Positions 35,300-43,763 of a stretch of DNA of 64,000 nt are shown here, one piece after another; position 1 is the first letter of the stretch, and the number at the start of each line of letters is the position of its first letter. The stretch comes from Mesorhizobium escarrei. Its GTDB lineage: Bacteria > Pseudomonadota > Alphaproteobacteria > Rhizobiales > Rhizobiaceae. The translations under genes were made by a program, and so were the position numbers. The notes beneath the pieces were generated by a model that searched no databases, was not told the DNA's origin, and saw only the letters and a list, made by a program, of their open reading frames with translations. The stretch spans positions 118,095 to 182,094 of the forward strand of contig NZ_CAKXZT010000121.1 in the NCBI RefSeq assembly GCF_935825525.1, in the 5' to 3' direction.

Positions 35300-35314
35300 G
35301 AAATTTTTAATTTC
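35300..35314. promoter_or_regulatory. candidate RpiR-family operator
   Basis: GAAATTTTTAATTTC is a palindrome with GAAAT/ATTTC arms around five A/T bases. It lies 154 bases upstream of the binding-protein gene, in a 255-base AT-rich gap behind the RpiR-family gene. Family members often bind AT-rich palindromes with GAAA/TTTC ends, so this is the likely control site of the importer operon. Confidence 0.5.
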
Positions 35315-35401
35315 CGGATCATTTTTCCGCCATTTTGAGTAAGTGGTCATTTTTTAAGCTGATTTTTGATCGAAAAAACAAAAAATAGACATTTTCTCGG
35401 A

Positions 35402-36346
35402 TCAGTCGCATAGAGGTTGGGTCTGAGCCTCATCGCGTGCGATCGCCAGCTGCTGCTTGAGGCGGCGAAGTTTTTCCCGGCCGGCGTCCTTGCGTGCAAT
35501 GGCGACGCCATAAGAGATGATATCGATCGCGATCATGTAAGCGTAGCGGATTGACGCTGGGCTCAGAATGTCTTCGTCCGGGGGACTGTTGATCGGCAGC
35601 AACTCATCCACGGCGCCGGCGAGAGGTGTTCCACTCGGGGTCAGCGCGATCGTTACCGCACCGTACTCGCGAGCAACGGATACGGCCTTCTCAAGCTCGA
35701 CATTGGCGCCTGTGAGCGAACAGCAAATGACGACGTCCGTGCGGTCCACTCCCGTCGCCAACATGAATTGCATCTGGTGATCGTTACAGGGAATGACACG
35801 TATCCCCAGCCGGAAAAAACGGTTCTGGATCTCCTCGATGAGCCATGAGGAGACACCGCCACTCCCGAATGCGTAGAGCGTGTGACAGACGCTGATCTTG
35901 TCGACCACCGCCTGAGCGCGTTCGAGATCGACATTGTGATGCATATCTGCAATGGTTTTCTGTGCCCGTTTGCTAACGCGCTCCGCAACCTCGGCGATGG
36001 ACCCGGGAGGCGTCTGGGGTTCAAGATAACGGATACCCACGCGCACCGATCCCATGATTTTAAGCTTGAGATCCTTTAAGCCGTCACACCCCAGCATGCG
36101 GGAAAACCGGGTGACGGTTGGCGCCGATACATCAAGCCAAGCGGTGAGTTCCTCGATGGGCTTTTCGACAAAGCTATGCGGTTCGCTCAAAATCGCGTGC
36201 GCAATCCGACGGTTTGTTTTGGAAAACTGTGACTGCTGGTCAACAATCAGTCCGATAATGTCTTGTGCATTGCGCTTGTCGCCTTTGACGACCGCGCCAT
36301 CATTAGGTTGTGATGTGCGATTTTCTTGCGACCGATCGCGAGCCAT
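35402..36346 (-). CDS. MurR/RpiR-family transcriptional regulator
   Basis: A 314-residue regulator. The N-terminal HTH_6 domain includes FSKTNRRIAHAILSEPHSFV and VSAPTVTRFSRMLGCDGLKD. The C-terminal SIS domain (YAFGSGGVSSWLIEEIQNRF, then VVICCSLTGANVELEKAV) usually binds a sugar phosphate or related metabolite. A GGGAGA site six bases before ATG 36346 fixes the start. It precedes the importer operon on the same strand and is its probable local regulator. The polar 40-residue N-terminal tail is not part of the family core. Confidence 0.9.
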   Translation of the reverse strand: MARDRSQENRTSQPNDGAVVKGDKRNAQDIIGLIVDQQSQFSKTNRRIAHAILSEPHSFVEKPIEELTAWLDVSAPTVTRFSRMLGCDGLKDLKLKIMGSVRVGIRYLEPQTPPGSIAEVAERVSKRAQKTIADMHHNVDLERAQAVVDKISVCHTLYAFGSGGVSSWLIEEIQNRFFRLGIRVIPCNDHQMQFMLATGVDRTDVVICCSLTGANVELEKAVSVAREYGAVTIALTPSGTPLAGAVDELLPINSPPDEDILSPASIRYAYMIAIDIISYGVAIARKDAGREKLRRLKQQLAIARDEAQTQPLCD

Positions 36347-36797
36347 TGAATATCTCCCTTTGGAATTGATCTCGCAACGTGGACACGTGTTCAAGGCTGA
36401 TAGCGATGGCAGGTACGTCGTCTTCCGTCGGGACCACTCGCTTTCGGACTGCTCTCCAGGTCATTGGCGTTTGCATCAATTTACTTCACCCATGCCGGCG
36501 ACGATCAAGAGGATCTAGGAGCTCATTCATCCGAGTAAATTACGGTATCGCCTCTGCGTTCGATACCGCAAATCAGCGTGACGCATCGCAGGCATTTTCC
36601 GGTGACGTAGCATGGCTCGACTATCGGAACAGTTGGTCAAGATTGCTTACGCTTCTCGCTCGCCCTTGGCCGGCCGCTGCGTCAGGATTTTCGGCGACGC
36701 TCCGATTTCGGAACAGTTCGGCTATCCATTCGACAAAACCCTCAGCGGTGCAGCTGAAACCGGGTTCCACTTTTCGCAGTCGCGACCTTCGATTCGG
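36347..36797. other. gene-free stretch, RpiR gene to RadC remnant
   Basis: The first part should contain the RpiR gene promoter. The remaining open frames show no known domains; the minus-strand frame continuing from the RadC remnant is out of register with RadC and looks meaningless. Confidence 0.4.
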
Positions 36798-36959
36798 GCT
36801 CAAATCATCAGCAGCCCCTTCATGCTGGTGGTCGTGGATCGCAATGCCGAGCGGTTTGGCGGTCTCGATGATCAGTTTCGTCATCTCGATGTCGGCGCGC
36901 GACGGCGTCGGGTCGCCTGACGAATGATTGTGCATCAAATTCCTGTGAGCAAAATAGCG
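36798..36959 (-). pseudogene. RadC-like JAB domain protein, C-terminal remnant
   Basis: [20 protein letters not shown] and [16 protein letters not shown] match the metal-binding JAMM motif and following helix of RadC-family proteins. The expected next strand is missing and the frame shifts; SMKGLLMI and a stop at 36798 in another frame is the family ending. The N-terminal part is absent. RadC-like genes are common on plasmids and islands, so this is another mobile-DNA scar. Confidence 0.7.
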
Positions 36960-37213
36960 ATATATATATATCAGCTACTTGTGCGTCAACTATAAAGCGA
37001 TGGGGCCGAGAACTGGGGTCTGTGACTGCTCGTGATTGTCCCCGCTTGGGCATGAATACGTTGACTCAGTACTCTGACGCCTCGATCAACCACGGATTCC
37101 GAAGGATCGTCACTCTCGCCAGCACTGCTTGGAACCCAAGAACTACTTGTCTGAACGCTTCTCTGGCAGAGACTGCTTTTCAGGCTGCTGAAGCGGACTG
37201 CACAACTGATGAG

Positions 37214-37876
37214 CTATTCGGAGACCAGGCGCATGATCGTGTCGATGTTGAACTGCAGTCTTGTATCGAGGGCCTCTCGCGTCATGAGATCGCGTTCAAA
37301 TATGATTGAACCGGTGAAACGGTTGGTGAGGTAATAGTAGCCGATGGCCGCTATCGTAATGTTCAATTGGACTGGATCGATGCCCTTCCTGAATACGCCC
37401 TGTTTCGCCCCGCGTTCTAGGATGGTGTCAACCATGGCCACAAACCGTCGGCTGAGGACCTGGACGACCTTAGACTTCTTGAGGTGGCGCGCCTTGTGCA
37501 GATTCTCGCTGTTGACCATCGTCAGGAACTCGGGATTGTCGAGATAATATTTCCACGTGAAGCGCACCAGCCGTTCCAGCGCTTCCTTAGGTTCGAGATG
37601 ATCGAGTTCCAGTTTTTGTTCGGCGGTCCGGATATTGACATAGGCTTCCTCGAGAACGCGCTGGAAGAGGTTCTCTTTGCTCTCGAAATAGTGATAGATC
37701 ATGCGCTTATTGGCTTTCGCACGCTCGGCGATGTCGTCGACGCGCGCCCCGCCTAGTCCCTTGCGGGCGAATTCCTTCTTGGCGGCGTCGAGGATGCGTC
37801 GCTGGGTCGCCTCGGCGTCGCGCACGCGGGGCTTGCGTGGCACCACTTCGGCCTTGTCGGGATCCACTGTTGTCAA
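37214..37876 (-). CDS. TetR-family transcriptional regulator
   Basis: A 220-residue TetR/AcrR repressor. The N-terminal HTH is ATQRRILDAAKKEFARKGLG, then ARVDDIAERAKANKRMIYHY and FESKENLFQRVL; the C-terminal 150 residues form the helical ligand domain. It lies 69 bases after the enoyl-CoA hydratase gene on the same strand, so both share the promoter that carries the palindrome GTAAC-N6-GTTAC. That palindrome recurs at other promoters of the block, making this protein the best candidate for its binder and a likely sensor of a pathway CoA ester (inference). Confidence 0.9.
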   Translation of the reverse strand: MTTVDPDKAEVVPRKPRVRDAEATQRRILDAAKKEFARKGLGGARVDDIAERAKANKRMIYHYFESKENLFQRVLEEAYVNIRTAEQKLELDHLEPKEALERLVRFTWKYYLDNPEFLTMVNSENLHKARHLKKSKVVQVLSRRFVAMVDTILERGAKQGVFRKGIDPVQLNITIAAIGYYYLTNRFTGSIIFERDLMTREALDTRLQFNIDTIMRLVSE

Positions 37877-37945
37877 AGGAACTGCCTCTCTTATGTAAAT
37901 CCTGTTGTTGCAGGGTTAGCTTAGAACCGTGAAAATCCCCTGATC

Positions 37946-38713
37946 CTAGGTTTTGTTGGCCTTGCGGTTGAGGAAGGCCGCAACCCGTTGCTTGCGTTCC
38001 GGCGTATCGAGGATAAGCGCTGCGAGCAGGCGTTCCATCCTCAGCGACTGGCGCATCGGGTGCTCGGCGGCCTCGCGGATCACCTCCCGAGCAAAGCGCA
38101 CCGCCGGCGCGCTGCGCTCTGCGATTTTTTTGCCGATCGAGATGGCTCCCTCGACGACCTGGTCGGCTGGGCAGCTCCGCGCAGCAATGCCAAGCGCGCT
38201 TGCTTCCCTCCCTGACAGTGACCGGCCTGTCAATATCAAGTCCGAGGCGATCGCTCGTCCCGCCATTTGGATGAGGCGCTGGGTTCCACCCTGTCCAGCG
38301 ATAACGCCGATGCCTGTTTCCGGCAGCGCCAGATTTGCGTCTTCGGCGCACACCAGGATGTCGCAGGAGAGCGCGAGTTCGAAACCACCGCCCACTGCAT
38401 GGCCGCGGACAGCGGCGATCGTCGGCTTGCGGGCTTCGGCGAAGCGGTCGAATTGTTCGAGCCAGTCAGCCAGGACGGCGTCAATCCCGGTCATCTGGCT
38501 GACCTCCTCCAAATCCGCACCAACTGAAAAGTGAGTTTCGGTTCCGGCAAGCACGAGGGCGTGGATCGACGGATCTTGCTCGGCATCGATCAACGCGTTG
38601 ACAAGATCGGCGGCGAGTTCGCGCGACAACGGATTGCCGCGACGCGGCTTGCCGGTCATCGTCAAAATCCTGACCGGTTCCTCGGTCTTGATATCCAGAT
38701 GTTCTCGCCGCAA
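37946..38713 (-). CDS. enoyl-CoA hydratase/isomerase-family protein
   Basis: A 255-residue crotonase-family enzyme. The oxyanion loop is AVRGHAVGGGFELALSCDIL with the first catalytic Glu, and ALPETGIGVIAGQGGTQRL has the second; both active-site Glu residues of true hydratases are present. The frame is open to 38854, but a TTG at 38713 stands six bases after GAGGAG (38720-38725) and gives the normal family length. It should hydrate an enoyl-CoA. It is transcribed with tetR from a promoter bearing the shared palindrome. Confidence 0.88.
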   Translation of the reverse strand: MRREHLDIKTEEPVRILTMTGKPRRGNPLSRELAADLVNALIDAEQDPSIHALVLAGTETHFSVGADLEEVSQMTGIDAVLADWLEQFDRFAEARKPTIAAVRGHAVGGGFELALSCDILVCAEDANLALPETGIGVIAGQGGTQRLIQMAGRAIASDLILTGRSLSGREASALGIAARSCPADQVVEGAISIGKKIAERSAPAVRFAREVIREAAEHPMRQSLRMERLLAALILDTPERKQRVAAFLNRKANKT

Positions 38714-39015
38714 TCGTCTCTCCTCACATGAAAAGCTATCCGGGTTGGACCAATGTATAGAAGTAACTGTACGGTTACAAGCCGACTGGTTTGGACGAGA
38801 TTTTGATCCAGCAGCAGCTAACAATGTCGCCCGCCGCCGAGCGCACTCGGCCATGGCCCGACAGCCTTTGATGGTCGCTCAGGCCGCATAGGAGACGCCT
38901 CAGGACGCGTCGGCTCTGCCCCCTCGGAGAACCCTTCCCAGTTTCCGCTTGCGCGCTAATAATGGCTGCGCTATAAAGTAACTGGTTAGTGCGAAAAATG
39001 AGTCGGGAGGATTGA
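38714..39015. promoter_or_regulatory. divergent control region, hydratase-tetR / RbsABC-type importer
   Basis: This 302-base region separates the two divergent operons. It holds a perfect palindrome GTAAC-TGTACG-GTTAC (38763-38778), 50 bases before the hydratase start, and an imperfect relative TAAC-TG-GTTA (38979-38988), 28 bases before the binding-protein start. A GGGAGG site at 39004-39009 serves the importer gene. The sites suit TetR repression of both directions. Confidence 0.6.
38763..38778. promoter_or_regulatory. TetR-type operator candidate, site A
   Basis: GTAAC-TGTACG-GTTAC, perfect 5-base arms with a 6-base centre. It lies 50 bases upstream of the hydratase-tetR operon, suggesting autoregulation. 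The same arms and spacing recur at 51216-51231, and shorter versions at 47943 and 51097. Confidence 0.65.
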
Positions 39016-40104
39016 ATGTCAAAGTTTGACTGGCAGAAATCAGGTGTGAGTAGGCGCGCTCTGCTGAAAGGCGTTGCCGGACTAGGCGCCGCTGGCGCGC
39101 TGGGTTTGCCGTTCGCACGGCAGGCTCGCGCAGAGGAGACGACGTGGACGCTGGCCAATTCCATGCGCTCGCTCGCCAATCCCTATCACGCGGCCTTCGC
39201 CAAGGGCGGCGAGGAGTTCGCCAAGTCGATTGGTGCCAAGTACGAGCAACTCGTCACCGAAGGAAATTCGCAGAAGGGCATGTCGGACATTCGCGCGCTG
39301 TTGCAGCGCACAGGCGGCAAACTGATCTTGAATGTCGACCCCAACGATTCGCCCGACGCGCGCGTCATCGTCGAGGTGGTCCAGAAGGCCGGCGGCTATG
39401 TCGTGACCCAATGGAACAAGCCCGACGATCTGCATCCCTGGGATCATAATCCCAGCTATGTCGCGCATATGTCGTTCGACGGCGTTCCAGCGGCCAAGAC
39501 CATCGCCGAAGCGCTGTTCAAGTCGTTTGGCGGCGAGGGCGGTATCGTTGCCATTGGCGGCATCTTGTCAAACGTGCCGGCCATAGAACGCAAACTCGGT
39601 CTCGACCAGGCGATCGAAGCTTCGGGCGGCAAGGTCAAGCTGCTCGACTTTCAGCCGGCTGATTGGAACGAGCAGAAGGCGTTCGAGATCATGCAGGCGT
39701 GGATCACGCGCTTCGGCGACGAGATTAAGGGAGTGTTCGCAGCCAATGACGGCATGGGCGTCGGCGCACTCGAGGCGTTGCGGCAGAACGGCCTTGCAGG
39801 CAAGGTTCAGGTCGTCGGCCTGGACGGAATCGAGGCGGCGGTCGCGGCGGTCGAGGCCGGGGAATTCGCGGGAACAGTCGCATGGGACCCGATGTGGACC
39901 GGCGGCATGGGCTTGGCGATCCCCTATGCGGTAGCGACCGGCAAGATCGACATTGCCAAGGAACCCAAGGAGCACCGGGAGTTTTACGGCACCGCCATCA
40001 TCGTTACCAAGGATACGGTCGCCGGCTACCGCGCCAATCCAGGCAAGGTCGACTTCAACGATCTCTGGGGTAAGGCAACCGGCCAGATCCAGTATCGGAG
40101 CTAA
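39016..40104 (+). CDS. sugar ABC transporter substrate-binding protein (RbsB-like)
   Basis: A 362-residue periplasmic binding protein of the type used by ribose/galactose-class importers. The leader has a Tat motif (SRRALLKGVAGLGAAGALG) and ends near ARA. The two-lobed binding domain includes ANSMRSLANPYHAAFAKGGE, GKLILNVDPNDSPDARVIVE, VFAANDGMGVGALEAL and VVGLDGIEAAVAAVEAG. It is first in a six-gene operon with two permeases, a double ATPase, an aldehyde dehydrogenase and a GMC oxidoreductase. The ligand is probably a sugar, polyol or cyclitol-like compound. Confidence 0.9.
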   Translation: MSKFDWQKSGVSRRALLKGVAGLGAAGALGLPFARQARAEETTWTLANSMRSLANPYHAAFAKGGEEFAKSIGAKYEQLVTEGNSQKGMSDIRALLQRTGGKLILNVDPNDSPDARVIVEVVQKAGGYVVTQWNKPDDLHPWDHNPSYVAHMSFDGVPAAKTIAEALFKSFGGEGGIVAIGGILSNVPAIERKLGLDQAIEASGGKVKLLDFQPADWNEQKAFEIMQAWITRFGDEIKGVFAANDGMGVGALEALRQNGLAGKVQVVGLDGIEAAVAAVEAGEFAGTVAWDPMWTGGMGLAIPYAVATGKIDIAKEPKEHREFYGTAIIVTKDTVAGYRANPGKVDFNDLWGKATGQIQYRS

Positions 40105-40222
40105 AGCTTGGTCTCAAGCCTCCGGAAAAAGCCCGGCTGGCTCCCCGTTCGCCACGTCGTGAACAGTCCGGCGGCGGTTTCCTGAACGCGGAACTAAGCA
40201 TTTCGCTTCGAAAAAGCACTTC

Positions 40223-40256
40223 GGCCCCCGGCGTCATACCGGGGTCCGGGATTTTT
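40223..40256 (+). terminator. stem-loop with T-run between RbsB-like gene and permease
   Basis: Arms CCCCGG (40226-40231) and CCGGGG (40239-40244), extended by GG/CC after one mismatch, with a 7-base loop. GGGATTTTTT follows at 40248-40256, so it looks like a partial intrinsic terminator inside the operon that should reduce permease expression relative to the binding protein. Confidence 0.6.
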
Positions 40257-40270
40257 TGGGAGGTTTCTAC

Positions 40271-41248
40271 GTGGCGTTGGCCGTTCGGACAAGCAAGGCA
40301 GGATTTGCGAAGTGGCGCGCGTGGGCGCCGCTCGCAGTGCTTGCAGGCCTATGTATCCTGGTCAGCCTCTTCAACAGCAACTTCCTCACCGTTTCCAATT
40401 CACTTCGATTGCTGAATACGGCGGCGATCCCGCTGGTGCTGTCCATGGGCGCGACGTTCATCATCCTGATGGGTAGCATCGACCTGTCCGTCGAGGGCGT
40501 GATCGCAGTCACCGCCGTCACGGTCAGCCTGCTCGTCGCAAACGACCTGACAGGGTATGACTACGGTCTGTGGGCGGTGCCGGTCGCAATCATTGCCGGC
40601 GGCCTGCTCGGCCTGCTCAATGGCGTCCTCCACGTGCGCCTCAAAACGCCCTCCTTCATGACCACGCTCGGCGTCGGCTTTGCCGGCGTTGGCATAGCCA
40701 CCGCCATGCTGGGCGGACAGACGGTGCGTATTTCCGACCAGACTTTCCGCGCCTTGTCGCTCGGCCGGGTCGGCGGCGTGCCGATGGCCATCTGGATCGC
40801 TTTAGCCGCGGTTATCGTCGCTTACGTAATACAGGAGCGTACCCGCATTGGCCGCTGGGTCTATGCCATTGGAACCGACGAGACCACCGCCAGGCAGGCC
40901 GGAATTCCGATCGAGCGTACACGCATCCTGATATTCTCCCTCGCTGGCCTTTTCTATGGCCTCGGCGGCGTGCTCTCGGCAGCGCAATTTGGGCAAGGCC
41001 ACGCGTTGATCAGCCAGGGTCGTCTGTTCACAACCGTTACGGCGGTGGTCGTGGGCGGTACGTCGCTCTCCGGCGGCGTCGGTTCGGTGCTCAATTCGGT
41101 CGTCGGCGTGCTCATCGTCGTGGTGCTTGCCAACGGCATGGTGCTGATGGGGGTTGAACCGTACATCCAGCAGGGCGTGCAGGGACTTCTGATCATCGTC
41201 GCGGTAGCTCTCTCGCTCGACCGCTCGCGCCTTGATGTGGTGAAGTGA
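40271..41248 (+). CDS. sugar ABC transporter permease (RbsC type), first
   Basis: A 325-residue permease of the BPD_transp_2 class with about nine to ten hydrophobic spans, e.g. AWAPLAVLAGLCILVSLF near the N terminus. LILMGSIDLSVEGVIAV..TV and VVVGGTSLSGGVGSVLNSVV are the conserved family segments (the latter about residues 255-275). GTG 40271 stands seven bases after GGGAGG and is preferred over the upstream TTG at 40256. It ends TGATG into the ATPase gene. Confidence 0.88.
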   Translation: MALAVRTSKAGFAKWRAWAPLAVLAGLCILVSLFNSNFLTVSNSLRLLNTAAIPLVLSMGATFIILMGSIDLSVEGVIAVTAVTVSLLVANDLTGYDYGLWAVPVAIIAGGLLGLLNGVLHVRLKTPSFMTTLGVGFAGVGIATAMLGGQTVRISDQTFRALSLGRVGGVPMAIWIALAAVIVAYVIQERTRIGRWVYAIGTDETTARQAGIPIERTRILIFSLAGLFYGLGGVLSAAQFGQGHALISQGRLFTTVTAVVVGGTSLSGGVGSVLNSVVGVLIVVVLANGMVLMGVEPYIQQGVQGLLIIVAVALSLDRSRLDVVK

Positions 41249-42759
41249 TGCTTCCTGCGCTCGAAATGAAAGGCATCAGCAAGTCCTTTCCGGGCGTGAA
41301 GGCGCTCGATGGCGTTTCCTTCAGCGCCGCCACTGGCGAGGTGGTCGGCCTGATTGGCGAAAACGGCGCAGGCAAGTCGACGCTTCTGAAAATCCTGAAC
41401 GGGGTCTACAAGCCGGACGCCGGCAGTATCGCAATCGACGGACGCAACGTCGAAATTCGCTCCGCTCGAGATGCCTTTAACAAGGGCATCGCAATGGTGT
41501 TCCAGGAACAGTCGGTGATATCGAGCCTGACTATCGCGGAAAACATCTTTCTTGGCCGCGAAGAAGAGTTCCTCCGTTTCGGACTGATTTCCAAGGCGCG
41601 CATGAACGAGGCGGCGGCGCAGGAATTGGAAAAGGTCCGGCTCAAGATCCATCCCGGCACGCTCGCGGCCGATCTGACCTTCAGCGACCGCCAGATGGTG
41701 GAAATCGCCAAGGCGCTGTCACTCGACAGCCGCATCAAGCGTGATGTCACAATTCTTCTGGACGAGCCCACGTCGGTGCTCGAGAAGAAGGAAGTTGCGA
41801 TGCTTTTCGACATCGTGCGCGAACTCAAGCAACGTGCCTCGATCGTGTTCATCTCACATCGGCTCGATGAGGTCCTGGAGATCTGCGACCGTATCTACAT
41901 TATGCGCGACGGTCGCGTCGTGCATGAGACCCCGGCTGCCAATGCGGATGTCCATACCCTGCACCAGCAGATGGTCGGGCGTCAGCTTCAGCACGAGTAT
42001 TACCGCGAGGAGAAGCAGGCGCAGCCTTCACCCACGATAGCGCTGAAGGTAGACAAGCTTAGCAAGGCGGGGGTTTTCCACGACGTCAGCTTCGACCTGC
42101 ACGAGGGCGAAGTTCTTGGCATAGCCGGCGTCATCGGCTCCGGCCGTGAGGCGTTGGCGCGCTGTCTTGCTGGCTACGAAAAGGTTGATGGCGGTACCCT
42201 CCACATGGGCGGCGACGTTGTCCGGCTTGCCACAGCGCATGATGCCGTTGGCCGTGGCATCGGGTTTGTTCCCAGTGAGCGGAAGGTGGAAGGTCTGATC
42301 ACGCCTTTCACTGTGGCCGAAAATATGACTCTTGCCTGCCTATCGAAATTCACATCCGGCGGGATTATCAGCGGCGCGAAGGAGAGCACGATCGCAAAGG
42401 ATTGGATCGCAAAGCTCGGCATCAAGACACCTTCGACGAAAACGATGGTCGTCAGCCTTTCGGGCGGCAATCAGCAGAAGGTTGTGCTGGCGAAATGGCG
42501 GATCGCGGGCGTTAAGATCCTAATCCTCGACCATCCGACGCGGGGCATCGACGTTGGCGCCAAGGAGGACGTGTATTCGCTGGTGCGTGAGATGACCGCC
42601 CAGGGCCTCGCGGTCATTCTGCTTGGCGACACGCTGGACGAGGTGATTGGGCTGTCGAGCCGGATCCTGGTGATGAAGGATGGCGTGGTCAACGCTTCGT
42701 TCAACGCGCCCGCCGGCGGCAAACCGGCCCAACTCGAAATCATCCAGCATATGATGTGA
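41248..42759 (+). CDS. sugar ABC transporter double ATP-binding protein (RbsA/MglA type)
   Basis: A 503-residue protein with two ATPase domains. The first has Walker A GENGAGKSTLLKIL and Walker B ILLDEPTSVLEKKEV, but its signature is the unusual FSDRQMVEIAKAL rather than LSxGQ. The second has a degenerate Walker A (GVIGSGREALARCLAG, as usual), signature LSGGNQQKVVLAKW, and LILDHPTRGIDVGA where His replaces the catalytic Glu. It powers import with the flanking permeases. The start at 41248 shares a base with the permease stop. Confidence 0.9.
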   Translation: MLPALEMKGISKSFPGVKALDGVSFSAATGEVVGLIGENGAGKSTLLKILNGVYKPDAGSIAIDGRNVEIRSARDAFNKGIAMVFQEQSVISSLTIAENIFLGREEEFLRFGLISKARMNEAAAQELEKVRLKIHPGTLAADLTFSDRQMVEIAKALSLDSRIKRDVTILLDEPTSVLEKKEVAMLFDIVRELKQRASIVFISHRLDEVLEICDRIYIMRDGRVVHETPAANADVHTLHQQMVGRQLQHEYYREEKQAQPSPTIALKVDKLSKAGVFHDVSFDLHEGEVLGIAGVIGSGREALARCLAGYEKVDGGTLHMGGDVVRLATAHDAVGRGIGFVPSERKVEGLITPFTVAENMTLACLSKFTSGGIISGAKESTIAKDWIAKLGIKTPSTKTMVVSLSGGNQQKVVLAKWRIAGVKILILDHPTRGIDVGAKEDVYSLVREMTAQGLAVILLGDTLDEVIGLSSRILVMKDGVVNASFNAPAGGKPAQLEIIQHMM

Positions 42760-42763
42760 GTTG

Positions 42764-43711
42764 ATGCAGAGCCCCATGGAACACATCCGCACTATGCTCC
42801 CGCCCGCCGTTCTGGTCGGCATGGTCCTCATCGTCGGGCTTTACGACCCAACGTTCTTTTCACTGTCGAATTTTGAAACCGTAATTTCCGACACGATGAG
42901 CCTTTTTCTCATGGCTACGGGACTCACGCTGGTCATTATGATGGGAGGCATCGATCTCTCGGTACAGGCTGTCGCCTCGATGGCCAGTTGCATCCTTGCC
43001 GTGTATCTACCGGAGCTCGGTTTTCTTGCCATTCCGCTGGCGGTCCTTGGAGGCACGATCGCGGGGTTCCTGAGCGGCTTTGTCTCGATCGCACTGCGGA
43101 TCCCGTCGTTTATCGCGACCCTTGCGGCGGGCGGCCTTGTCACCAGCGCGGCCTATTGGTTCTCCGACACGCGCTCAGTAGACATCGCCGAAGATCTGAC
43201 CGGCCGATATCTGAATTGGTCTGTCGGCACTACCGCGGGAATTTCGAACGACATCTGGGTTGGCGCCGTCTTCCTGCTAATCCTCGGCGTTCTGCTCGGT
43301 GCGACGCCTTTCGGTCGGTATGTGCGCGCCGTCGGCGCTCAAGAGCGCGCCGTGATTGCGTCCGGTATAAATGTCAACCGCGTCAAGATCGCCACCTTCA
43401 TGTTGTCCGGGACAATGGCAGCCGTGGCGGGCGTCATGATGGCGGCGCGCCTCGGCTCAGGTTCGCCTACGCTCGCCAACGAATTCCTTCTACCGGCAAT
43501 TGCCGCGGTGATCGTCGGCGGTACGGCGATCACGGGTGGCGTCGGCTCCATTTGGCGCACCCTTGTCGGCGCGCTGATTATCCAGGTTGTGCGGATCGGC
43601 ATGACCTTCATGGGCGTGTCGGTCTTCATCCAGCAGATCATCTTCGGATTCATCCTCGTGGCCGCCGTCGCCGTCACGATGGACAGGAAGAAAATCCTTG
43701 TCATCAAGTGA
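42764..43711 (+). CDS. sugar ABC transporter permease (RbsC type), second
   Basis: A 315-residue permease with about nine hydrophobic spans. The family segments are LVIMMGGIDLSVQAVASMAS and AVIVGGTAITGGVGSIWRTL. It is clearly related to the first permease of the operon but differs along its length, so the channel is probably a heterodimer rather than the homodimer usual for RbsC. It begins five bases after the ATPase stop; ATG 42764 is chosen over TTG 42761 and ATG 42776. Confidence 0.87.
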   Translation: MQSPMEHIRTMLPPAVLVGMVLIVGLYDPTFFSLSNFETVISDTMSLFLMATGLTLVIMMGGIDLSVQAVASMASCILAVYLPELGFLAIPLAVLGGTIAGFLSGFVSIALRIPSFIATLAAGGLVTSAAYWFSDTRSVDIAEDLTGRYLNWSVGTTAGISNDIWVGAVFLLILGVLLGATPFGRYVRAVGAQERAVIASGINVNRVKIATFMLSGTMAAVAGVMMAARLGSGSPTLANEFLLPAIAAVIVGGTAITGGVGSIWRTLVGALIIQVVRIGMTFMGVSVFIQQIIFGFILVAAVAVTMDRKKILVIK

Positions 43712-43763
43712 GCTAGAGGCGCCCCGTCGGGCAGTCGGTTCGCCAACATAGAGAAGCAGACAC

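Noticed and set aside
36960..36975. Alternating TA run
   Set aside because: Short simple-sequence run in an AT-rich gap; no sign of function.
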